Positions 24,175 to 31,133 of a stretch of DNA of 32,980 nucleotides are shown one piece after another. Below the pieces are notes generated by a model, which was not told the DNA's origin, made no database searches, and was given only the letters and a program-made list of their open reading frames with translations. The stretch's first letter is position 1. Each line of letters opens with the position of its first letter. The translations under genes were made by a program, and so were the position numbers. The DNA is taken from contig DUZC01000001.1 of NCBI GenBank assembly GCA_013349735.1, positions 1 through 32,980 of the forward strand, given 5' to 3'. The DNA comes from Rhodospirillaceae bacterium. Lineage in GTDB: Bacteria; Pseudomonadota; Alphaproteobacteria; Rhodospirillales; Magnetospirillaceae.

Positions 24175-26114
24175 AGGGCGTGCAAGACAGGGCCGGCATT
24201 GCCGGCAGTGAGATTCCGATAGCGCGCCAGGGCCCAAACCGGAAAAAAGGCTCGGTACCCGTGATAGCGCAGGTAGAAGACTTTGGGAAAACCAACCGCA
24301 GTAAACAGTTCCTCGTCCCACAAACCTTCGTCATTGCGCGATTTCATCAGGTAATTGATACCTCGGGCGACCGCCGGATGAGCCACCTGTCCGGCAGCCA
24401 TCAAACCCAACACCGCCCAGGCCGTTTGTGACGGCGTACTCACCACCGCCTGGCCATGGGGCTCGTCTTCCCAATAGGAGCGACCGTCTTCCCCCCAGCC
24501 ACCATCCTCTTTTTGGCAGTTCAACAGCCAAGCGACGGCGCGCCGCACCGCCAGGGACTCATGGCTGATACCGGCTGCATTCAAAGCCGCCAAGGCCGAC
24601 CAGGTCCCATAGATGTAATTGGTTCCCCAGCGGCCAAACCAGGACCCATCTTTTTCCTGTTCGGCCAGCAAATAATCGACGCCATCCGCCACAATTCTGC
24701 TGTCGCGACCGTTAGGAAGAACGGACAGTGCCGAGATGCATCGTGCCGAAACATCAGCCGTCGGCGGATCCAGCAAGGCGCCATGATCAGCAAAAGGAAT
24801 ATAGTTCAATGCGTAATGCGTGTTTTCCGCATCAAACGCACCCCAGCCGCCCCCCAGGCTTTGCATACCGCGCAACCAGACAGCGCCCAATTCAATGGCC
24901 TCGCTGTAGCGCTCACGGTCCAAACGATCAAGGGCCGCCATAACCACAGCCGTATCATCAACATCGGGATAATGCGGGTTCGCATATTGAAAGGCCCAGC
25001 CGCCCGGGGCCAGATCGGGCCGCTGTGCCGCCCAGTCTCCCATCACATCACGAATTTGCCGTTCGACCAGCCAGTCAGCGCCTTTGCGCGCTGCGGCAAG
25101 GGATGGCTCATCGCCGACCTCAAGCAAAGCATGACAGGCCAGCGACGTATCCCAAACCGGAGAAACGCAAGGCTGAACCCAGGCGAACGCACCCTCGTCG
25201 ACCACCAGTTTACGCAAAGCTTTCTTAGCGATGACCATCCTGGGATCCGAAGCCGGAACCCCAAGCAGATCATACATTTCAACGGCATTGACCATGGCCG
25301 GGAAAATGGCCCCCAATCCTTCTTCACCATTCAACCGCTCATCCACGAAGGCCACCGCCTTCGCAACCGCGCGCGCGCGCAAGGAGGATGGGAAATAAGG
25401 AGATAGCCGCTGTAAAACGCGATCCAAGCCGCGAAAGAAATAGGCCCACCGGGAACGCACCGGCTCAAGATTCCAGTCCCGCACCTGATCCGGCGGCATA
25501 ACAAACAGCTCTTTAATGTTAATCTTCAGAGGGTTGCGCGCTTTCGGCTTCAATGACATCAGGACAATCAGCGGCACGATCACTGTGCGCGACCAATAAC
25601 TGACCTTATCCAGATGGAACGGAAACCATTTCGGCAGCAGCATAATCTCGACCGGCATCACCGGCACCCCATGCCAGGGGATCTGCTCGAAAAGAGCCAG
25701 CAAGGTACGGGTAAAGACATTACTGGCCGCGGCCCCGCCATGCTCAAGGATGGCCTGACGGGCGCGGCGCATATGCGGTGCCTCGATATCGTCACCCAGC
25801 GCTTTCAGGGCGAAATAGGCTTTGACAGATGCACTGATATTGAATTCACCACCGTGAAACAGAGGCCAGCCGCCATGGTCTGCCTGTTTGGCGCGCAGAT
25901 AGACACCAATCTTCTGTTCCAGCGCCTTATCCCGTTCGTCCATATAATGAAGAAACAAAACATACTCAGCGGGAATGGTGACGTCGGCTTCCAAGGCAAA
26001 AACCCAGTGGCCATCAGCCCGCTGACGCGCCATCAACGCGGCAGCGGACGCTGCAACGGCTTTTTGCAATTCTTCTTGAAGAGCCGGCGACTCTATTAAA
26101 CTGTCGGCGAACAC
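24171..26114 (-). CDS. shc: Squalene-hopene cyclase Shc (HpnF)
   Basis: A 647-residue class II triterpene cyclase, converting squalene to hopene/diplopterol. The protonating motif DVDDTA lies at about residues 384-389. Several QW repeats are present, such as QRADGHWVF near the N-terminus and QKEDGGWGED near the C-terminus, with hydrophobic channel segments for membrane association. The start is unusual. The frame's first TTG (26120) touches the Shine-Dalgarno sequence, whereas GTG at 26114 has GAGG six bases upstream, so I prefer GTG. That ribosome-binding site is part of a hairpin in the gap after hpnD. The stop overlaps the hpnG GTG start. Confidence 0.96.
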   Translation of the reverse strand: MFADSLIESPALQEELQKAVAASAAALMARQRADGHWVFALEADVTIPAEYVLFLHYMDERDKALEQKIGVYLRAKQADHGGWPLFHGGEFNISASVKAYFALKALGDDIEAPHMRRARQAILEHGGAAASNVFTRTLLALFEQIPWHGVPVMPVEIMLLPKWFPFHLDKVSYWSRTVIVPLIVLMSLKPKARNPLKINIKELFVMPPDQVRDWNLEPVRSRWAYFFRGLDRVLQRLSPYFPSSLRARAVAKAVAFVDERLNGEEGLGAIFPAMVNAVEMYDLLGVPASDPRMVIAKKALRKLVVDEGAFAWVQPCVSPVWDTSLACHALLEVGDEPSLAAARKGADWLVERQIRDVMGDWAAQRPDLAPGGWAFQYANPHYPDVDDTAVVMAALDRLDRERYSEAIELGAVWLRGMQSLGGGWGAFDAENTHYALNYIPFADHGALLDPPTADVSARCISALSVLPNGRDSRIVADGVDYLLAEQEKDGSWFGRWGTNYIYGTWSALAALNAAGISHESLAVRRAVAWLLNCQKEDGGWGEDGRSYWEDEPHGQAVVSTPSQTAWAVLGLMAAGQVAHPAVARGINYLMKSRNDEGLWDEELFTAVGFPKVFYLRYHGYRAFFPVWALARYRNLTAGNAGPVLHAL

Positions 26115-26120
26115 GTGCAA

Positions 26121-26175
26121 CCTCGAAATAAATTCAAAGTGCAGGCTGATAGCACGATATGCTGCCTATTTCGAG
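26121..26175 (-). promoter_or_regulatory. Intra-operon hairpin that pairs the shc ribosome-binding site
   Basis: In the mRNA (minus strand), CTCGAAATA (26175-26167), next to the hpnD stop, is perfectly complementary to TATTTCGAG (26130-26122). The second arm runs into GAGG, the shc ribosome-binding site. The 36-base loop holds a further AGCA/TGCT stem (26163-26160 with 26154-26151) inside a GGC/GCC pair. It could block or tune translation of shc relative to hpnC/D. Confidence 0.5.
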
Positions 26176-26176
26176 C

Positions 26177-27031
26177 TTAGAACAGGCTATGGCGCAGCAG
26201 ATACCAGATCTTTTCCAGTTTTGGCACACGAATAAGTCGCGGCGTTGGCTGCCAACCCAGGGCCTCACCGCGACGGAATATGGCGTGATAGCTGTCCAAC
26301 ATGATCCTGGCCGGACGCATCGCTGAGGACGGACAAAGCTGCATGGCCGCCTGGGTTTCGGCATAATGACCCCGAGCGATATTGGCCAAATCCCGGCAGG
26401 CCGCCGAGGTGCGGGGATGCGCCAGAACCAGCAGGGGATCCCGTTCATCGATGCCATGGGCGGAAAGCAACTCGTCCGGCAAATAAAGACGTCCGATCTG
26501 GGCATCCACCCAAACATCACGTAAAATGTTGGTCAGTTGCAAAGCGCGGCCCTGATGGTTGGCAACATCGATCGCCGCCGGCACGAAATCACCGAAAATC
26601 CGCACCGACAAACGCCCCACCGCACAGGCCACCCGATCACAATACAGGTCAAGCGTGGCCATATCCGGACGGACCAGCCCCGCGCCGACATCCATAGCGC
26701 AGCCATCCACCACCGCCAAAAAATCCTGTTGCTCAAGATGGAAGTCCTTGATCGCTGGCATCAAAGCCCGGGCCAACGCAAAGGACGGCCTTTGGCCGGT
26801 ATAAAGCGCATCAATCGCCCGCCGCCATTGCGCCAATTGCTGCAATTTTTCGCCAGTGTCCCCTGGTTCGTCGGCAATATCATCAATTTCACGACAAAAG
26901 GCATAAACCGCATACATGGCCTGACGCTGCGCTTCACGCATCAAACGCATCGCCCAGTAAAATGAACTGCCCGAGCGACGGACCCGTTCCTCGACCATGG
27001 CAGCCAAACCCTGGGGCGAATCCTCCGTCAT
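26177..27031 (-). CDS. hpnD: Presqualene diphosphate synthase HpnD
   Basis: A 284-residue trans-isoprenyl diphosphate synthase, head-to-head type. HpnD condenses two farnesyl diphosphates to presqualene diphosphate. The two Asp-rich motifs are clear: DDIAD (50-54) after AVYAFCREI, and NHQGRALQLTNILRDVWVD (about 158-176). SFYWAMRLM near the N-terminus and GRLYLPDELL support HpnD rather than HpnC. The ATG at 27031 overlaps the hpnC stop (ATGA) and has a GAGG-like context. After its stop there is a 56-bp gap with a hairpin, where hpnE is usually found, and then shc. Confidence 0.93.
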   Translation of the reverse strand: MTEDSPQGLAAMVEERVRRSGSSFYWAMRLMREAQRQAMYAVYAFCREIDDIADEPGDTGEKLQQLAQWRRAIDALYTGQRPSFALARALMPAIKDFHLEQQDFLAVVDGCAMDVGAGLVRPDMATLDLYCDRVACAVGRLSVRIFGDFVPAAIDVANHQGRALQLTNILRDVWVDAQIGRLYLPDELLSAHGIDERDPLLVLAHPRTSAACRDLANIARGHYAETQAAMQLCPSSAMRPARIMLDSYHAIFRRGEALGWQPTPRLIRVPKLEKIWYLLRHSLF

Positions 27032-27882
27032 CGTCCACCTCGCAGAAAAGCGCGTAACACCCCGGACGCAAAAGCGGAAATCAGTCCGGCCGGCCCCATC
27101 TTGACCCGAACCGCCAACGGGTCCTGACGCGCCAGACGTTCTGCCAACCCCCTGGCCAGAGAAACGATGACCGCCGATTCAGCCCGAAGGCCAAAATCTT
27201 TCAGACCATCTGGGAGCTCGCCCGCCTTTTCCACCAGCGGCCACGTCGCCTGCACCGCACGGTCAAGAACACGACGCAGCCCCGCAGATGACGCGGACGA
27301 AGCCAATGCGGTGACCGAAATATCCTCGGCAGTCAACCAATCCATAGGAAGGTAAACCCGATCAAGAGACCGGTAGTCATCCGCACAATCTTGCAAATGG
27401 TTGATCACCTGCAATGCTGCGCACAAGGCATCCGAGGCCGGCCATGTATCGCGCGACTCACCATGCAGATCAAGGAGATAGCGCCCAACGGGGGCCGCCG
27501 ACAGCCGGCAATAGCCCATCAATTCATCCCAGTCGGCATAACGGGTTTTTGTGGCATCCATACGAAACGCCGCCAACAATTCGTGACAGTGAACCGCATC
27601 GAGTCCCGTCTTGATCAGACTGGCCCGCATGGCCGTGGCAGCCGGCGCCTCGGGATCCACTGCCCCATCCAGAACCGCGGCCATACGATCCAGCCTGCGC
27701 AATTTATCGTCGGGCGACAGTTCCGCCGCATCAGCGACATCATCGGCGGTCCGCGCAAAGACATAATAGGCATGTACATGCGGGCGGTAGGGCGCCGCAA
27801 TCAGCAGGGAGCCCACCGGAAAATTCTCGTCTTTACTGCCTTTACCGGACGAAAATTCGACGCTGCCACGGTTCGGGCTCAT
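27028..27882 (-). CDS. hpnC: Hydroxysqualene synthase HpnC
   Basis: A 284-residue squalene synthase relative. HpnC turns presqualene diphosphate into hydroxysqualene. The diagnostic KDENFPVGS motif is at about residues 17-25, DDVAD at 47-51, and the second motif QVINHLQDCADDYR at about 158-171, with VYLPMDWL following. ATG 27882 is chosen: it overlaps the hpnB stop (ATGA) and gives the family length; the frame continues to 27936 only through hpnB. The C-terminus is basic and amphipathic, fitting membrane contact. The stop overlaps hpnD. Confidence 0.92.
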   Translation of the reverse strand: MSPNRGSVEFSSGKGSKDENFPVGSLLIAAPYRPHVHAYYVFARTADDVADAAELSPDDKLRRLDRMAAVLDGAVDPEAPAATAMRASLIKTGLDAVHCHELLAAFRMDATKTRYADWDELMGYCRLSAAPVGRYLLDLHGESRDTWPASDALCAALQVINHLQDCADDYRSLDRVYLPMDWLTAEDISVTALASSASSAGLRRVLDRAVQATWPLVEKAGELPDGLKDFGLRAESAVIVSLARGLAERLARQDPLAVRVKMGPAGLISAFASGVLRAFLRGGR

Positions 27883-29024
27883 CTTTTGTCCTCGGCCTGC
27901 ATGCGCCCCTTCCATTCCCCACCCTTCCCCATCCAATGCCGCCTTGCCGAATCAAGGGTCGCGCCAAGATAAAACAGCGCAACCAACGGCAGCAAAAGCA
28001 GGGTTAAAACCGGGCGTCGATAAAACCGCGTCATTGGCCAATAGGCTAAGGACATGGCGGCCCATGCCAACAAACCCGGGACAAACCCCGCCGCCCCAAA
28101 CAGAACGACCATCGGCGGCAACAGAAAGCCAACGGTCATTGCCAGAACGGTTCCGGCCAGCAACCAGGGCGAACATTTTAACTGGGTATAGGCTGATCGC
28201 GCGATCATCATCCACAGTGACTTCCAGTCGTCATACCCGCGTAAACTGACCGTATGGTCTGCCAGGTCTAAGGACAGCCGCCCGCCCGCACGCTTAACCG
28301 CGGCGGCCAGGCTGCAGTCGTCGATCAGCGCATTTTGGACGGCCGCCAGACCGCCAATCCGCTCCAGCATAGCCCGTCGAATCAGAATATAGCCGCCCGC
28401 CGCTGCCGCTGTCGGACGAGACGCATCGCCAACCCAGCGAAAGGGGTAAAGCAGGCGAAAGAAAAACACGAAGGCGGGAATAATCGCCTGCTCAATCCAG
28501 TTGGAGGTCGCCAGACGCACCATCAAAGATGCCATATCGCGCTGCTCAGCCAACAGACGGGCGACCATACGCCGCAATTCGCTGGCATGATGTGCGATAT
28601 CGGCATCGGTCAACAACCATAGCTCAGCCTCAGGATGCTGTCTGACCGCCATTTCCAGAGCTTGGGATTGCGCCCACATCTTGCCGCTCCACCCTGACGG
28701 CAAGGGGGGCGCCTGCAGCACCGACAGACGGTCCTCGGCACCCATCACCCCAGCCGCCGCCAGAGCAACCGAGGCCGTGCCATCCTGGCTCGCGTCGTCT
28801 GCTACCACCACCGACAAAAATCCGGGATAATCCTGACCAAGCAACGAGGTCACGGCAGCACCAATGACCGTAGCCTCGTCCCTGGCCGGGATCACGGCCA
28901 CCACTTCCGGCCAGGAGCTTGGTTCGGGACAGGAGGAAACCGGCTCAACAATCCAGAACCGCCCCCGGAACAACAGCAGCCATCCCCAGGCCAGTCCGGA
29001 AATCCAGGTCAGGGCCGTGATCAT
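27879..29024 (-). CDS. hpnB: Hopanoid-associated glycosyltransferase HpnB
   Basis: A 381-residue family 2 glycosyltransferase. It has an N-terminal membrane helix (about 3-20), a catalytic domain with VVAVIPARDEA, ADDASQDGTA, TDADIAH (DxD-like) and DDCSLAAAVKRAGG segments, and several C-terminal membrane helices. HpnB belongs to hopanoid operons, but its acceptor is not established. ATG 29024 is chosen over TTG 29030 because it overlaps the hpnA stop (ATGA). The stop overlaps hpnC. Nothing suggests a frameshift or truncation. Confidence 0.9.
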   Translation of the reverse strand: MITALTWISGLAWGWLLLFRGRFWIVEPVSSCPEPSSWPEVVAVIPARDEATVIGAAVTSLLGQDYPGFLSVVVADDASQDGTASVALAAAGVMGAEDRLSVLQAPPLPSGWSGKMWAQSQALEMAVRQHPEAELWLLTDADIAHHASELRRMVARLLAEQRDMASLMVRLATSNWIEQAIIPAFVFFFRLLYPFRWVGDASRPTAAAAGGYILIRRAMLERIGGLAAVQNALIDDCSLAAAVKRAGGRLSLDLADHTVSLRGYDDWKSLWMMIARSAYTQLKCSPWLLAGTVLAMTVGFLLPPMVVLFGAAGFVPGLLAWAAMSLAYWPMTRFYRRPVLTLLLLPLVALFYLGATLDSARRHWMGKGGEWKGRMQAEDKR

Positions 29025-30013
29025 GGGCAATAGCCGGCGGCCCGGAACCAGGCCAAGGCATCGTCCAAGGCTTCAATAGCCGGCCGATGCGTGTAACCCA
29101 GCGCCTGTTCCGCTTTGGCTGAGGTGAACCACATGCGCCAGCGCGCCATCTTCAAGGCATCGATGGTGACCATCGGCTCCCGGCCCGACAGACTGGCCCA
29201 AAGTTCCGCCATGGCCGCCAACGGAAATAAGGGCAGGCGTGGCAGTCTGATCGTGGGGGGGCGCCGCCCGGCGCGGCTGGCGATATGACTGAGAATATCA
29301 GCAAGCGACAGGTTCTCACCGCCCAGAATATAGCGCTCGCCCACAACGCCGTGATCCAACGCCAAAAGATGCCCTTGGGCCACGTCATCAACATGAACAA
29401 TATTAAGTCCGGTATCGATATAGGCCGGCATTCGGCCTGAAGCCGAATCGACAACGATACGTCCGGTCGGCGTCGGTTTGATATCCCGAGGCCCAATCGG
29501 AGTCGAAGGATTGACGACGACCGCCGGCAAGCCCTCTGATGCGACCAAGCGCAATACCTCCGCCTCGGCCAGAAATTTCGACTGTTTATAGGGACCAACC
29601 ATATCGGCAAGGCAGCTGGGGGTGTTCTCGTCAGCGACCCCCTCGGCCGCATGCCCAAGCACAGCCACCGAACTGGTGTAAACAACGCGCTGCACCCCCA
29701 CAGCCATCGCCGCTTCCATCAGTGCCTTGGTCCCATCGATATTGGCGCGCATCATCTGGCCGGGGTCAGGGACCCACAGCCGGTAATCGGCAGCCACGTG
29801 AAAAACATAGCGGCAATCGGCCACGGCGCCTTTCAGAGAACCGGGATCCTCAAGACTTCCTTCGACCACTTCAAGCGACAATCCGGCCAGATTGCGCCGA
29901 TCGCTTCCCGGTCTGGCTAAAACACGAACCGGATAACCACGCGCCAGCAACGCCCTGCTGACGGCAGAACCAAGAAATCCGGTTGCCCCGGTAACTAAAG
30001 TTCGATTTTCCAT
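29021..30013 (-). CDS. hpnA: NAD-dependent epimerase/dehydratase-like protein HpnA
   Basis: A 330-residue extended short-chain dehydrogenase/reductase. The Rossmann motif GATGFLGS is at 9-16, the catalytic serine region YTSSVAVLG at about 111-119, and the active-site YKQSK motif at about 142-146. HpnA is the first gene of many hopanoid operons and is proposed to modify the sugar or side chain; its exact step is unproven. The ATG at 30013 has no good Shine-Dalgarno sequence (CAGCTC precedes it). The divergent upstream region is shared with ispA. A GATATAAC stretch at about 30029-30022 might serve as -10, without a good -35. Confidence 0.9.
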   Translation of the reverse strand: MENRTLVTGATGFLGSAVSRALLARGYPVRVLARPGSDRRNLAGLSLEVVEGSLEDPGSLKGAVADCRYVFHVAADYRLWVPDPGQMMRANIDGTKALMEAAMAVGVQRVVYTSSVAVLGHAAEGVADENTPSCLADMVGPYKQSKFLAEAEVLRLVASEGLPAVVVNPSTPIGPRDIKPTPTGRIVVDSASGRMPAYIDTGLNIVHVDDVAQGHLLALDHGVVGERYILGGENLSLADILSHIASRAGRRPPTIRLPRLPLFPLAAMAELWASLSGREPMVTIDALKMARWRMWFTSAKAEQALGYTHRPAIEALDDALAWFRAAGYCP

Positions 30014-30231
30014 GAGCTGTAGTTATATCTTTTGCCTCAGTTTCTCTAGCCCGGATTTCTAACAGTTTGACAAGAAACGATATCGGCCGGCTTGCAGCTA
30101 GCGAGTTGCCAGCGTAAACTGCCCGGCTCCGCGATTTGGATGACCAACAGCACGTCTGGGAGAACCAACTTGGCTAATAATGTCGCCCGGGGCTGCCATT
30201 GCATCCCAGGCAAAGCAGGAGCATTGGGGTC
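30014..30231. other. Divergent hpnA-ispA intergenic region
   Basis: 218 bp between two divergently read operons that share the farnesyl diphosphate pathway. A TTGACA sits at 30066-30071 (plus strand) without a matching -10; TAATAA at 30175-30180 lacks a -35. ACCAACTTG occurs at 30164 and 30235. No convincing operator, and no xseB-like frame. Confidence 0.5.
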
Positions 30232-31119
30232 GTGACCAACTTGAACGAATGTCTTTCCGCCACCGGCGTGGCGATGAATAAAGAGTTGGAACGGCTTTTG
30301 CCAATCAGCGAGGGACCTGAGGGCCGTCTGCAAGCAGCCATGCGTTATGCCTGTCTCGACGGCGGAAAGCGGCTTCGACCCTTTTTTGTTTTGCAGACGG
30401 CACAGTTATTTAATGTCGCCAATCAGGCCGCCTTACGCGTGGCCGCGGCTATCGAGCTGGTGCATTGCTACTCTCTGGTCCATGACGACCTTCCCGCCAT
30501 GGATGATGACGATTTGCGCCGTGGCCGGCCTACCTGTCACAAAGCCTTTGACGAAGCGACGGCGATCCTTGCCGGTGACGCCCTTCTGACCAAGGCCTTC
30601 GAAGTGGTTGCGGCCCCGCCCACCCACTCGGATCCTGCGGTTCGCGCCGAATTGGTTCTGGCTTTGGCTGAGGCGTCCGGCGATCGGGGGATGGTCGGCG
30701 GCCAGATGTTCGATCTGATGGCGGGCGAAATCACCATGGACGTCGCGGCGGTCACCCGCTTGCAAAACCTCAAGACGGGCCGTCTGATCGGTTTCTCCTG
30801 TGAAGCTGGCGCCATTCTCGGCAAGGCCCCGCACCAGCAGCGCCAGGCCTTGCGCGCTTATGCCCATGATGTCGGGCTGGCCTTCCAAATCGCTGATGAC
30901 CTTTTGGACATTGAGGGAGACCCCGAAAAGGTTGGCAAAGAGTTGCGCAAGGATGCCGAGGCCGGCAAGGCGACCTTTGTGTCCTTGCTCGGGGTCGAGC
31001 GGGCACGCGCTCAGGCGGACCATTTGTGGCGCCAGGCCGCGGCGCATCTTGATGTCTTTGACGAAAAAGCGGATCTGCTGCGTGAAGCGGCCCGTTTTGT
31101 CGTTGAACGCAAGCTTTAG
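30232..31119 (+). CDS. ispA: Farnesyl diphosphate synthase IspA
   Basis: A 295-residue short-chain trans-isoprenyl diphosphate synthase that makes farnesyl diphosphate from IPP and DMAPP. The first Asp-rich motif DDLPAMD is at 85-91, with DDDLRRGRPT after it, and the second is DDLLD at 222-226. The GGKRLRP substrate-binding segment is at about 44-50. The frame's first start, TTG 30199, has no ribosome-binding site. GTG 30232 follows GGAG by ten bases and gives the normal N-terminal length, so it is preferred; ATG 30274 is a shorter alternative. xseB, often just upstream in proteobacteria, is absent here. dxs follows after 14 bp. Confidence 0.94.
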   Translation: MTNLNECLSATGVAMNKELERLLPISEGPEGRLQAAMRYACLDGGKRLRPFFVLQTAQLFNVANQAALRVAAAIELVHCYSLVHDDLPAMDDDDLRRGRPTCHKAFDEATAILAGDALLTKAFEVVAAPPTHSDPAVRAELVLALAEASGDRGMVGGQMFDLMAGEITMDVAAVTRLQNLKTGRLIGFSCEAGAILGKAPHQQRQALRAYAHDVGLAFQIADDLLDIEGDPEKVGKELRKDAEAGKATFVSLLGVERARAQADHLWRQAAAHLDVFDEKADLLREAARFVVERKL

Positions 31120-31133
31120 AGGCGGCTTCCGTT

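Noticed and set aside
24456..25406. Plus-strand frame of 316 codons inside shc
   Set aside because: shc on the minus strand is complete with DVDDTA and QW motifs; the plus frame has no recognisable domain.
30046..30333. Small minus-strand frame between hpnA and ispA
   Set aside because: It overlaps the ispA start region, lacks a ribosome-binding site and does not look like XseB or another known small protein.
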